DNA from: Thelephora terrestris
Lineage: Eukaryota > Basidiomycota > Agaricomycetes > Thelephorales > Thelephoraceae
NCBI GenBank assembly: GCA_015956445.1
Contig: WIUZ02000019.1
Coordinates: forward strand, 248,001-312,000
Length of the DNA: 64,000 nt
Direction of reading: 5' to 3'
Under the pieces are notes generated by a model. That model was not told the DNA's origin. It did not search any database and worked only from the letters and a program-made list of their open reading frames with translations. Below, piece after piece: positions 1-10,620 of the stretch. Position 1 is the first letter of the stretch, and each line of letters begins with the position of its first letter. A program made the translations under genes and the position numbers.

Positions 1-1044
1 TGGTTTTGGAGCGGGAAGGGGAGGAGGATTTAACGAGGGAGTAGGATCCGACCAGATTGCGTAGAATCGGGACTCGGTCGAGGACGTTTTCGGTTTTGAA
101 GGTACGATGCGGCCTTGCCTGATCGCACGAACGATTTTCATGACCTACGCCATCCTGTTAGTGGACGAGTAGCTTTGGGTCGTGATGTTACCTTTTGCTT
201 CTCCCACTTGCTCGGTATCCATCTACGCTTCGGTTCGGGTGCTGCAGAAAGCGGCATAATCTCCTCCTTCCCTTTGCCAGTAAACCACTCGACCGTGGGT
301 TCATATGGGTCGTATCCAGCGTCAGGGTTTTCGCCCTGATACAGTCTGCGGATGAGGTCGAGTTCTTCCGGAGATAACTGTTTTTCTGTTTGGGTGTTTT
401 TGTCCAGAGCAGACATCCTGCAACCTCGAAGTTAGAAAGCGTAACTGCGTGTCCCAGCCGAAACTAACCATGCCGACGGATCCTCCTGCGTTTTCAGGAA
501 TTTGTCCAACTCGTCACCAACGAGCGGACGCAAAACTTTCCTTCCGTTGATATCGTATCCTATGTGCGGCATATCATCATACCAGTGCATAGGGACGTTC
601 CCGACTCGATTAGGGTCCTGTAGACGGTGGAGTTTGTAACCCTTTCTTCAGAGGAGGAACTGTGGACGTACTCACGTCCTCCGTCGACGAGTCAGAGTCG
701 TAGTCGGGCTCGATTTCTGGATAGATTTTTTTCGGCTCGCCAGTAATATCGGATATAACCACCTTCGCCTTGGGGAAGATGGGCAGCTGTGTATCGCTTC
801 CAGATGCGTCGGAAGAATAGTCTTCCTCCTCCTCATCCACGTCCTCGTCTTCTTCATCATCGGTATCGCTAGCTATGTCGATTTCAGGAAATTCCTCGTA
901 ATCCCCGTCGTCAGATTCAGGCTCCTCGTCTTGTTCGTCCTCACTCAGCATTTCGAGGGCACTAGCAGAAAGTTGTTGTTCATCCTTAGGCACAGGTGCA
1001 GCAGCAGTAGCCTTCCGTTTCCTCGAGTTGGAGACCGAAGCCAT
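1..1044 (-). CDS. ERB1: Ribosome biogenesis protein ERB1/BOP1 (N-terminal part, cut by window edge)
   Basis: Erb1/Bop1 forms the PeBoW complex with Nop7 and Ytm1 in the nucleolus and is needed for 27S pre-rRNA processing and 60S assembly. Exons on the minus strand are 1044-676, 617-469, 417-192 and 144 to beyond base 1. Phases agree at every junction and the introns are 46-58 bases. After a basic start and a long acidic stretch, the protein reads VGNVPMHWYDDMPHIGYDIN, then LSPEELDLIRRL, YDPYEPTVEWF, EPKRRWIPSKWEKQKVMKIV and RAIRQGRI, which is the BOP1NT domain in its usual order. The WD40 propeller lies off the left edge. The start was chosen at 1044 because the M-A-S-V-S reading leads directly into the acidic region. 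It is divergent from ARP4 with only 105 bases between the start codons. Confidence 0.93.
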
Positions 1045-1149
1045 TCGAATACCGAGGAAAAGTTTATGAAGTGATCGAAGGGATGCAAGTTTGTTTGCGC
1101 TTGTTGTCCAAAGGCTTTGACCGATCGCCCTCGGACGCGTGCAATCATC
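1045..1149. promoter_or_regulatory. Very short bidirectional promoter between ERB1 and ARP4
   Basis: Only 105 bases separate the two divergent start codons, so both 5' leaders and both core promoters must lie here or overlap the neighbouring coding sequence. I see no clear TATA box. Its role as a shared promoter is inferred from layout alone. Confidence 0.5.
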
Positions 1150-2955
1150 ATGGTTCAATATGGCGGAGGTACGGGACGTGTCTATTCTCGTGGGTGTTCG
1201 AGGACAGTTGCTGATTGGGATGATTAGACGAGGTTGCTGCTCTCGTCGTCGATATTGGTTCTTCCACGCTTCGTGCTGGTTACGCAGGAGACGATACACC
1301 CAAGGCCATAATCCCAACCTACTACGGATACAAGTCCCAACCCCCAGATGCAGACGTGTCAATGAGCGGGATAGGTGATGATCCCAGTGCTCATAACTCA
1401 AGGATCGCCAAAATGTTCGTTGGTCAAGATGGTCCCTCGATCTACAGGGAGGGAATGGAGGTGGGAAACCCCATGAAGGAGGGACTCAGTACGTCTTTCC
1501 TTTCTATGGTTACCCGCTCGGTTCTCACAACAACTCAGTTGAGGATTTTAATCCAATAACTCCACTCATCCGCCATGCATTGGAGGACGTGATGTGTATC
1601 AGACCCGCCGACCATCCCATTCTCGTCACAGAGCCCGCGTGGAACACCCCGGCCAACAGGGAACGTATGGCAGAAATCATCTTCGAGGAATTCAATGCCC
1701 CCGCTTTTTACATTGCCAATACCTCCGTACTCAACGCGTGAGACCCCCTCTTACTGCACCTATACAGCCCGTAACGCCGCCGTAGGTTTGCTGCAGGAAA
1801 AGGTTCTGCGCTTGTGATTGATATTGGTCACTCAGAGGCCAGTGTAACCCCGGTGATTGATGGGTTTGTACTCAGGAAAGGTTCGTCTTTGATATATCCC
1901 CAAAGAACTGTTTTTTGAGCAAGAGACTGCGTAGGACTCGTACATTCGTCTTTACCGGCATTGGTCCATAAAAGAGCCAAGCATGTACTCACTCAGCCGG
2001 ACCAAAACCGTCGGGGTATCAATCTGCTCCCACACCAATTGGTCGCCAACAAAGCTGTGAGTTCGCCCAGCAGGGCACCATTTCGTTCACTTATCGATGA
2101 TGCTGTCCCCAAGCCTGTAGACCCAGGCTTTGAACCACAGTTCAACGTACGTGAGGATCGCCTTCAAGGCATCACAAAAAGTTGGCGAAATTGGGCCGAG
2201 AACCGGGAAGCTAGTGAATGGATCCACAGTGTTGCCTCGGTCTTAGACCAGGGATGGAACGAACAGTAGGCGCTTTCATTCATTCATCTCCCTCGACGAA
2301 CTCAGTTCACATCAACCGCCGTAAGGGCCGTTGCTGCACGCGGTGCGAGGCAATACGAATTTCCAACGGGGTACAACTATCACTTCGGCGCCGAGAGATT
2401 CGAGATCGGAGAACTCTTCTTCGCGCATCCTCAACACCTCCAGGCGAGTATTCGTTCCATATGAAATTTCTATGCGCCCTACCGGGTTTATTAAGCGTTC
2501 GGATCCAGGCGGCCAACCCTAACCTTCCAAAATCCCTTCCTCAATTGATCAGTGCTTCCGTGACCTCATGTGAACCCGACATTCGTCAAGTTCTACTGAG
2601 CAACGTCGTGCTCGGCGGGGGAGGAAGCTTGTTTGCAGGCCTCGCGGACAGACTGAACAATGAACTGAACAGGATATTCAACCATGTGGGTCAATGGCAA
2701 CTTTCCAGAATCACGCCGTATCTCATCATTCGCTAGGCTAAAATTCACGCCCCTGGTAACCCAGCTGAGCGGCGTTACGGTAGTTGGCTTGGGGGTAGTA
2801 TACTCGCAAGTCTGGGTACGTTTCACCAGCTTTGGATAAGCAAAGAAGAATGGCAGGTATGCACCTCTGTCTTGTGCTCTTAGGCGTACGTAGGGTGTTG
2901 ACGATGAATTTCACAGGAACACGGCCGACCTATCGTCGGCCAACGTTGTAAATAG
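1150..2955 (+). CDS. ARP4: Actin-related protein Arp4 (INO80/SWR1/NuA4 subunit)
   Basis: Arp4 is the nuclear actin-related protein shared by the NuA4, SWR1 and INO80 chromatin complexes, where it pairs with actin and binds nucleosomes. Exons are 1150-1168, 1228-1488, 1539-1737, 1786-1880, 1935-2265, 2326-2443, 2509-2685, 2737-2856 and 2917-2955, giving 452 residues. Landmarks in order are the phosphate-1 loop [20 protein letters not shown], the second nucleotide-binding segment [51 protein letters not shown] and the C-terminal [20 protein letters not shown] with [11 protein letters not shown]. The intron at 2444-2508 needs a GC donor (CAG|GCGAGT). The 2266-2325 acceptor was chosen because it restores phase on both sides. 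Identity is firm from the actin fold plus Arp4-type C-terminus. Confidence 0.92.
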
Positions 2956-3373
2956 GTCGTTGATTAGATGCAGAATAACTACCGTGCTTTGCCGCCGCGC
3001 CTCCGCTGATTTCGAAGGCTTCTGAGTGGATGTGATGTCCCACCCGATGTACCATTGCGTCATGAGAACGGTCTCGTTGCCACCGTCTTCGGCTCCCGCG
3101 GACCTTATCAGCCAAGGCAGACTTGATGGTTACTGTGAGGTTCGCCGAGGTGATCTCCGCCATGGTGATTGGATGGGTCAGGCTGTCAGGTTTCATGGGA
3201 GCTCGTAAGCTTCGGTGAAGTTGTGCGTGTACGGGATTAGGCTGCGCCGGAAAGTGGGCTGCGGTCATTGAGCTACGTTGTGGTATTTCGGGGGGTCTGT
3301 GAAGTGAGTTACTGTAATCAGCCCATGAATAGGATCTTTAGACCTCGGGATGCTCGTACCGCTTGGCCACAGA
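2956..3373. other. Interval without a supported gene
   Basis: A minus-strand open frame starts near 3268 and runs to 2930, overlapping the 3' end of ARP4. I could not connect it to a family or find a splice pattern that restores one. Nothing else stands out. Confidence 0.4.
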
Positions 3374-3721
3374 TTATGGTTCCGGTTGTGAGTTTTTAGA
3401 ACCATCGTTCTCTTTCGTCTCTCCCTCTGCTTCTAACGAGCTCAGCAATCCATCAAGGTGTTCCAATATCCCATTCAACTTGTCCTCCACGCCATCTGCA
3501 ATACCATTTGCGGCTTCGATTCGATTCATCAGTTCCTCCACCTCCTCCATCCCCAGTTCGTCGGTATCTTCATCGGCAACAGCTCCGTGGTCGCTCGTTC
3601 TGGCGCCATTCGTAGTGGAGATCGTAGTAGTTGAGGCGATGAGAGACGCAAGGGTAGACATATCAATTTCGAGGGAAGATGTTTCGTTGCGTTCGTTGGA
3701 GGTATGCTTATCTGAAGACAT
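3374..3721 (-). CDS. Small acidic helical protein, unknown
   Basis: A single-exon reading frame of 115 residues, divergent from HPR1 with 135 bases between start codons. The first half is rich in Ser, Thr and acidic residues and looks disordered. Residues about 55-95 (EEVEELMNRIEAANGIADG followed by VEDKLNGILEHLDGLLSSLE) form an amphipathic helix with heptad-like leucines, which suggests a small subunit that packs by coiled coil. I do not recognise the family. Support is an intact ORF in a sensible position, with acidic composition matching real protein rather than a shadow frame. It may have further 3' exons. Confidence 0.5.
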   Translation of the reverse strand: MSSDKHTSNERNETSSLEIDMSTLASLIASTTTISTTNGARTSDHGAVADEDTDELGMEEVEELMNRIEAANGIADGVEDKLNGILEHLDGLLSSLEAEGETKENDGSKNSQPEP

Positions 3722-3856
3722 CGATGATCAAAAGGGGAGGGAAAAGCAAAAGCGTAGCAATCGTGGGAAACATCAAACTCGCTCCTGCACGTCACGCCGA
3801 TTACACTCACCCCAACCTCAGCTAGACTTAGTTCGTCGGGTTCACTAGGGCGAGAG

Positions 3857-6420
3857 ATGGAGGTCGCGAGGGAAGAACTCCAGAACATATTGAAGTCAAT
3901 ACGCGGAAGGCGCGTTGAGAAAGCCGAATTGGATGCTTTGGTGCAAAAGGCCCTCGATGAGACGAAAGCCAAAGCAGATGGGGTTCCTATTCCGAATACC
4001 ACTTGGGAGTATTTGTTAAGGACCGAGGTCCTATCCCTAGCTGTATGTCTCTCGTTGAACTCTCTTCGTCTCTGATCGCTAAGAAGTTACCATGACGGTC
4101 TCATTCTACCCGTTTCTCCCTCGAATAGGCCACTGAAGGGCAAGCCCTCCAGGACCCAACATCCTTAGCCACATACTACGCCTCCCTCTCCCTTCTTCTT
4201 GATCTCACCCTCACATTCTCCGAATATGGTGCATGCGAGCCTTCGGCACCTCTCTCAACCTGTCAAGACCTCCTCGAAACCCAAACGATCTCCTCTTGCT
4301 CCCATATCTTCTCCTGGATCCAGTCTCGTGATGGACCCTTGACCAAAGACCTGGTACCTCAAAAAGGCAAAGCCCTGGTCATCCTACGCACGTTGAACGA
4401 GCTGTTGAGGAGGTTGTCGAAGATGGGAGAGAGGAATACCGAGTTTTGTGGGAGAATCTTGATTTTCCTGAGTCAGGCGTTTCCACTTGGGGAGAGGAGT
4501 GGGGTGAACCTGAGGGGTGAGTACGGGCCCCCGTGGGATGGACCTGTAGCAAAACCTGTGAAGCCGAAGGAGGAAGAAGGAGAGGACAAGAATAAGATGA
4601 CTGTCGACGAAAGCCCCGAGGCACTTGAGGAGGCAAAGAAAGAAGGTGCGTCTTCGTTGTTCAGAAATCTCCGCCCTCGTCGTTGACTTATACACCGCAG
4701 ACTTCTATTACACATTCTGGTCGCTGCAGCAGCCGTTCGCCCGACCGAACGTGTTCGCAGACCCAGCAGCCTTACCGGCCTTCAAAGAATCAGTGAATAA
4801 GGTCCTGCCGTTCATCAAGGAGGCCACTGCCAAAGAGCGTGCCATGATGGGCAACAAATCCGCGTCGGGAAATGGAAACAATCTTGCACAGCCAGCTCAG
4901 ACAGTGGTCTCTGCGGGATCCAAACGGAAACGGGATGCCACTGAAGGGGTCGAGGAATCCTCTTCTTTGAAGAGTTATTTCTTTGCCAAGTTTTTGACTA
5001 GTCCTGATCTATTGGACCTCGAGGTGTGACTCTCCTTGTCTGGCCCAACTTTTCGGTTCTTGACTCTGACGCCCCCTCAGATCGCAGATACACACTTCCG
5101 ACGGCAGTTCCTCTTCCAGCTCTTGACCATTCTCCAGCACCTCCTTACCCACACGAAGGCTGCCAAACAAGCCGCTTCGAAAGCAGGAAGCAAGCCTCTG
5201 CATATCGCCGAATTCACCCTCGAGCCGACGGACGCGCAATGGGTCCAGGAGACCCAGCTCAAGTGCATAGAAGAGCTGAAACAAACTGCACCCAACGGCC
5301 GTTTGTTCGCCGATTCTGTGGCCTCCGTGTTGGAGAGGGAGAAGAGCTGGGTTAGGTGGAAGAATGAGCAGTGTATGCCGTTCGATAAGGAGCCGTGGAG
5401 TGAGGAGATTGTTGTTGATATCGGTGATGATGAGGCTGGAGAAGACGAGGGTGAGGGTAAGGTGACGAAGAAAGTCGGGTTCGAAGACGCGACGAGGAAG
5501 AAAAGGGCGGAGATGATGGCAGATCCAGATGAATGGGAACATAAGTTTGGGACCGCTCCTCTAACAGAGATTTGGGAGATGGGGTATAGAGACCTGACGG
5601 ACTTGCAAAGACCATTCCAGTGCGTAACCTCTTTCGTTTCCTTCTTGTTTAACTGCTAACAGACGGTTGCGTCGGTAGGCCTGGTGGAGTGAAAGACTTC
5701 GCGAAAAAGATCAAGATGGAAGACGCGAGGATAAATCTACGAAGACAGCAACTGGAGAAGGTCGCTCAACAGAGAGCTCGTGCCCTCGCTCAAGCCCAGC
5801 AGAAGGCTGAAACAGAGACGAAGGACGTCAAGATGTCGGATGCTACATCTGAGCCCACAGCGACCACGACGACGCCGACTCCACCGGTGATCGTCCAACC
5901 GGTCCCAACGACCCCAACGCCAAACACTTTACATCCTTCATTACCGCTCAAACCTGGTTCTTCACCTGTGCCTGTCCAAGCCGCTTCCCCCTCTCCCGCT
6001 CCAGCGCCTGCGGCAGTCGCCCAAGTCCAGGTTCAACCCCCAGTCCGATCGACACCACCACCTGCTGCTCCGATCCAACACACCAACCTCCCGCCAGACT
6101 CGATAATAGCCAGACACGAAGAGTCGAAACACAGGTGGAGCTGGATTGCCCTTCGAACGGCTCGGGATCGGTATCTACAGCATTTCGGGAAGATTGGATC
6201 AGGGGATATCGTGCAATTAGAGGTGGAGATCGAGAAGGAGAAGAGGGAGAGGGAGGCTGAGGCTGCAGCGGCCATGAAGGTCGACTCAGCTGCGCAGAAT
6301 GGGAATGGAAACGATCATGAGGACCACGGGGTGTCAGGCTCGTTGGAGGTGAACGGGAGTGGCACAGCGAGAATTGAGACGATAGCGCAGGCGGATGGGG
6401 ATGCCAAGATGGAGGGGTGA
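3857..6420 (+). CDS. HPR1: THO complex subunit 1 (Hpr1/THOC1)
   Basis: THOC1 is a core THO/TREX subunit that couples transcription elongation with mRNP packaging and nuclear export. Exons are 3857-4042, 4129-4645, 4701-5023, 5081-5619 and 5679-6420, giving 768 residues, with all phases consistent. Diagnostic stretches are GKALVILRTLNELLRRLSK, FCGRILIFLSQAFPLGERSG, DFYYTFWSLQQPFARPNVF, YFFAKFLTSPDLLDLE and HFRRQFLFQLLTILQHLL, all in the order found in animal THOC1. A basic acidic-rich segment follows, with EMGYRDLTDLQRPFQPGGVK. The last exon encodes a long Pro/Ala/Thr-rich tail (residues about 560-670) and then a charged helix. I see no death domain, as expected for a fungal protein. The start at 3857 is the first ATG of the frame. 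Confidence 0.93.
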
Positions 6421-8475
6421 TGGGGTTTAGTATTTTTCTTGATCCCATTCATGAACCCAATGCCTTATACCGTCTTCCCCAAAGCCTTTCCATGCCATCA
6501 GCTGACATCCTGTTGTTATCATGCATCTTAGTCCCTCACTTGTTGTTTATTCGTAGCACGCCACTGGAAAAATTATTGGAAGTCTTACCCAACATGACCT
6601 ATCTGTTCACCTATTTCTCTAGACAGGTGCTATAACTTAATCTGTGGGTGAGGGCCCGATCGGCTGTCACTGCAGCTAGATGGCCTTCTGCCCATTTAAA
6701 AATCATTCTGGGCCTCTCTTTGGTTCATACAACCTTCACAGTTTGGATTCCGTAGGAGATCGTTAAGGCAATAAGTTAATGTACAACACTGTCTACAAAG
6801 TTTTTAGGGTCACGCTGCCATCCTGTGCACGATCTCTCATACTGACTTTGAAAGTAGATCAATTTATCTCTCTTGCTCCAAATATGGCCCGGATTTTAAA
6901 GTGGGCACTCTGGGGCACCCTCTATGAAGCTGCCAGGTCTCAAGGGATGGATTTAGATACATGACTCTCGATGATTTACCTACGATCGTGCATTTTGGGG
7001 TGGACCTGATCGATACTAAGTACCTTGTATCGTCGCACCCGGGCCACGAATCAACACAATACACCCATGCCGTCATAGATGTCAGTATTGGTATGACCAC
7101 CACGGAGGTGGGAGATAGTCGCTCAACGGCTGTTATGTGGCAACATTTCTTCCATGTTGTTGGACGGCGGTTGTGGACCTGGAAAGGCGCAACCGGCAAT
7201 TCAGGAATTCTCCTAAGGTTCAAGGATTCCGAATTGACTGTTTCATTGCGTAAACAGGTGCCCTCGCTCTGTCGATGAGGAGGCGTTCCTTTCGGTTCCA
7301 ATGCGAATTTTGGGTCTAAGGGAGCCAGCACGAAACCTCTGGTCCTATTCAGCTGTACGAGAGAAGTGTCGCCGATGCGCCGAGCAGCCACTATCGGGCA
7401 CGCGTTAGGTCGTGGGACCAGCTCACTCAAGTTCGGCGGTTACCAAGAGCTTCCCGAGGTCAAGTCCGTGACCCTGGCCGGGCGGTTATCCCCTGAGCAA
7501 CAAGGGAGAAAAATCTTTGCTGGGCGGGGTCAGAGTGGGCGCCGTCGAGCGCCGTATATGCGCCAGTTTGTGCTGCGTTAAGACCTTGGCGTTGAGGATA
7601 AAAGGCGTGTATATCGGTGGTGTCAGTGGGGTATACTAAATACCAAAGCGGCCACCACAGAAGGTAGCTCATTCCCGTTTCTTGCAACAAATTTTGTCTG
7701 AGCCCATACCACAGCTAAGTGAATTAGCGGACCATACACGCTCCAGCGACGTCAACCTAGCCAATTCAAGATTATTGGTACAATCCGAACATCTGCAAAC
7801 CGGGTCAGCAAGAACGAGGCAACCTATACGATGTTTCCTTGAGCGAGTCACAGGAGACGAAGTGTATCCCAAGCACGAAGCTGAGACCCCGAAGGAATAT
7901 ACCGAGGGCGACCGTAGACCACGAGATGGAAGGATACGGCCTGGAATCCGCAGAGAAGGCATGGGAATACTTCTTCCACCAGTGATACCGTGATGGATCC
8001 TGTCGTACCCTCAGTGTGGCTCAAGTAAGAGCACGCTTTTGGAGTTAACAATTGACTCAACTCACCTCAAGGATGCACTCGAGATGGTCCGTTGCGTTCC
8101 ACAACATGGGCAAAGGAGACAAGGCTGGTCTCTTTCCTTCCTGTTTGAGTAGGCTTAGTATACCATTCACCCGTGCGCGTAATAGGATCGCCCGGCTCGT
8201 CTGAGCGTCACAAGCGCTGATTGACACACCAAACCGTCGTTTAGCAGAGGAACACTTAGTCCATCGTGAATGCGGCGACGGAGGGCGACGGCTGCGCGGA
8301 GATCTCGTTGGGTGACGTCAAGTCCGTTCGCGTCAGGCGCCCAGTCCAAACGATCTTACTGTCAACTGTCCAACCGCGGCGGACCTTGTTTTTTTGGCCC
8401 ACTTGTGTGGGTGAAATACTGTCTGATGGAAGTCCATAGGCAAGTAGATACACGCTGCAGTAGTAACTGGGTGAA
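6421..8475. other. Gene-poor interval of about 2 kb
   Basis: It contains the HPR1 3' region followed by many short open frames on both strands, none with recognisable motifs, consistent composition or splice-linked extension. The longest, minus strand 7430-6864, shows no domain I know. I see no transposase, terminal repeats or RNA gene. Confidence 0.4.
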
Positions 8476-9027
8476 TCAAGCACCGCCCTGGCCACGTCGT
8501 CCAAGCTCAATCTTCAGTCTTGTAATCTCATCCTTCAGCCTGTTGTTCTCTTCCCTGAGCTGCAACTCCCCCCGACGAGATCTTTCCAACTGCTCTCCCA
8601 AATTCTTTACAGCGACCTCTCTATCCCTCTTAACCTCTTCAATCCGGGCGTCCTTCTCTCTCTTCAACTCCTCGATCCGTTCATCCTTCTCCCTCTTGAT
8701 CTCCTCAATCCGCGCCTCTTTCTCTCCTCTGATATCCTCGATTCGAGCATCCCTCTCCTTCACGAGCTCCGCAAGCCGTACGTCCCTCTCCCGCTTGAGC
8801 TCCTCTATCTGCGTGTCCTTCCCTTTCCTCAGCTCTCCCATCCGCATATCCTTCTCTCCCAACAAGAGTTGATAACCATGTTTTAATTCTTCGATTCGTC
8901 GGTCGCATTCAGACTTGTGTGGAGGTGGGTGGGGCACCGGGAACGGACGGCGGTCCCGGTGAGTGTCTGGACCGGAGCCGCGGGGTCTTTCTGCAGGCTG
9001 ATCGACGATTGGATCAAGGTCGTGCAT
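8476..9027 (-). CDS. Charged coiled-coil / single-alpha-helix protein, unknown
   Basis: A single-exon reading frame of 183 residues. After a Pro/Arg/Asp-rich start of about 40 residues it becomes almost pure helix former. From residue about 43 to 150, eleven-residue units such as RIEELKREKDA and RIEEIKREKDE follow each other with alternating Arg/Lys and Glu, with the hydrophobic Ile/Leu at fixed spacing. The tail (LRGELQLREENNRLKDEI-type heptads, residues 150-178) is a classical leucine-zipper-like coiled coil. The 11-residue period predicts a hendecad coiled coil or an ER/K-type single alpha helix, a rigid spacer in cytoskeletal and adaptor proteins. The function is unknown. I see no introns, and the ATG at 9027 is the only in-frame start before the helix. 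Confidence 0.6.
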   Translation of the reverse strand: MHDLDPIVDQPAERPRGSGPDTHRDRRPFPVPHPPPHKSECDRRIEELKHGYQLLLGEKDMRMGELRKGKDTQIEELKRERDVRLAELVKERDARIEDIRGEKEARIEEIKREKDERIEELKREKDARIEEVKRDREVAVKNLGEQLERSRRGELQLREENNRLKDEITRLKIELGRRGQGGA

Positions 9028-9455
9028 GATTCAAAGGCGACCTGCAGTGAAGGCGGGGCACTCGGGAGGTTGGTGAGACTATCGTCTTGAGAGATGGTGA
9101 GAGTAACGACCCAAGATGGATGTGCCATGCCGTTTAGGTTGGTGAAAACACGCGATGTCCACGCCACGTCTGCACATCTACGCCAATTTTGGAAACGAGG
9201 GAGGGAGAGCTCTTCATTTCCTAAAATCTTCTTATCTGTCGCTTCTGGCCCCCGGCACTCCCCTCATATACTTCATTGCCCACGTGGAACCTGGTTTGTG
9301 GTGACTGGTGATAACCGCATCAGCATTGCAACAGAAAGGTCACTTGAGATGGCATGAAGGCCTTCTATTCGTCAGCTGGCGTCACCGGTCGTGATTACAT
9401 GACTCTAGTCCGATGCGAAGATAACGTGCACATCACCTTCACGTTCTCCCAACGC
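9028..9455. other. Interval between coiled-coil gene and TMA22
   Basis: It holds the presumed promoter of the minus-strand coiled-coil gene and the 3' region of TMA22. No further gene or RNA is visible. Confidence 0.4.
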
Positions 9456-10324
9456 CTAGCTGTCGCCTTTCTTTTTCTTCTCTTCCACTTGTACAACGTT
9501 GTCGGGAGGAATCCCCTTCAGGAGGCCAACTTGATCCTCAATCATCTCGACGATGTCTCCGCTGACATCGCCTTGAACGACGATCTCGTCCAGCCCCTGT
9601 GGGTTCTTCGTCACAGAGGATCCGCACGCGAACTTGGTGGCGAAAAACTTTGCGGCTTTCTTCAGATCTATCCCTGTACCGATCCAGTCAGTCGTCCACC
9701 GTCGAGTAAAAGTTCCCTTGGTTACGCACCGAACGCTTCCAACCCGTGTATTGATGTCACGTACTTGTTCTTGTTGCGTTGTATACGTTTTATCGTGACC
9801 GTGGACGCCTGCGGATGGTTCAGGGGGTGTGGAGGCATGCAGGAATAGGAAGAGCACAGACCTCTTTCTTCTTAGCCTCTGCAAGAGCCTTGGCTTCCGC
9901 TTTTGCTTCTTTCTTTGCCGTGTCCTTTTCCAACAGCGCCTGTCCCTCCAGACTCAGCGTGCCGATCTTGGCTTGCAGCGCCTCTGGTGAATCTTCATCA
10001 GATCCCAACGGCGAGAATCCAAACAGCAAGGATGTCACCTTCGGAGTAGTACCGGTTGAATATTTCAGGCTGCTCGTCCTTCAACCACTCCTTACATTTG
10101 GAAAACCGAGACCCGAATTCGCAGTACTCGAGCGGGAATGTACATACTGACGATGTTGAGCTGATTCTGTATGTCTCGGTTGGTTATCACTGACCTTTAC
10201 AGTAAAAGACGTCGATTGGTTGGATCGGTTGGGGGGTTTCAGTCGTAGTCTCTTCCGATGCAGCGGCGTCTGTGGGAGGTGGAGAGGACGGAGGTGGTTG
10301 GTTTCGTTTCTTGTTGGGTGCCAT
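9456..10324 (-). CDS. TMA22: Translation machinery-associated protein 22 (DENR family)
   Basis: Tma22/DENR pairs with Tma20/MCT-1 to recycle 40S subunits and release deacylated tRNA after termination. Exons on the minus strand are 10324-10195, 10146-10039, 9992-9862, 9808-9730 and 9673-9456, giving 221 residues. The N-terminal zinc site is visible as VFYCKVCTFP with EYCEF and KCKEWL. Next comes the helix LEKDTAKKEAKAEAKALAEA. The SUI1/eIF1-like domain follows as VTIKRIQRNKNKYVTSIHGL, GIDLKKAAKFFATKFACGSS, TKNPQGLDEIVVQGDVSGDI and EEKKKK at the end. The intron at 9993-10038 is only 46 bases but is needed to bridge two frames and contains a CTGAT branch-like site. It is divergent from the MSM1 gene, with 296 bases between starts. 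Confidence 0.92.
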
Positions 10325-10620
10325 CGTAAAAGGGATCGAAGATTCGCGAGATCCCGAAGGGGCAAATGTTACCGATCCCACTGCCGGATAACCTTTCCGG
10401 TTTCCCCAGAGGTGATCCTGGCCACTTCGTGTCCTAGAGGTCAGCGAGGCGACGGTCGTGTTAGCTACAAGTAAAATTGGAATGTCTACTGCAGAGTCCT
10501 GGAGTGTGGCCGTCCGCCTTATGAGCCGCGTTCATAGTATTCGGTCCTTCGCCAATCTCGGATCAATCGTCCGGGTGCTCTTCCGAACGCTGACAGTCAC
10601 TACCAGAGACCGCGACTTGT

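Noticed and set aside
2930-3268. Minus-strand ORF of 112 codons, faintly BolA-like in spacing of a few residues
   Set aside because: It overlaps the 3' end of ARP4, the resemblance needs frame changes, and no splice pattern gives a BolA domain.
6864-7430. Minus-strand ORF of 188 codons in the 2-kb gap
   Set aside because: No motif, odd composition, and plus-strand frames of similar length overlap it; most likely chance.
9993-10038. Apparent +1 frameshift in TMA22
   Set aside because: A 46-base GT-AG intron with branch-like CTGAT restores the frame, so no frameshift or recoding is needed.
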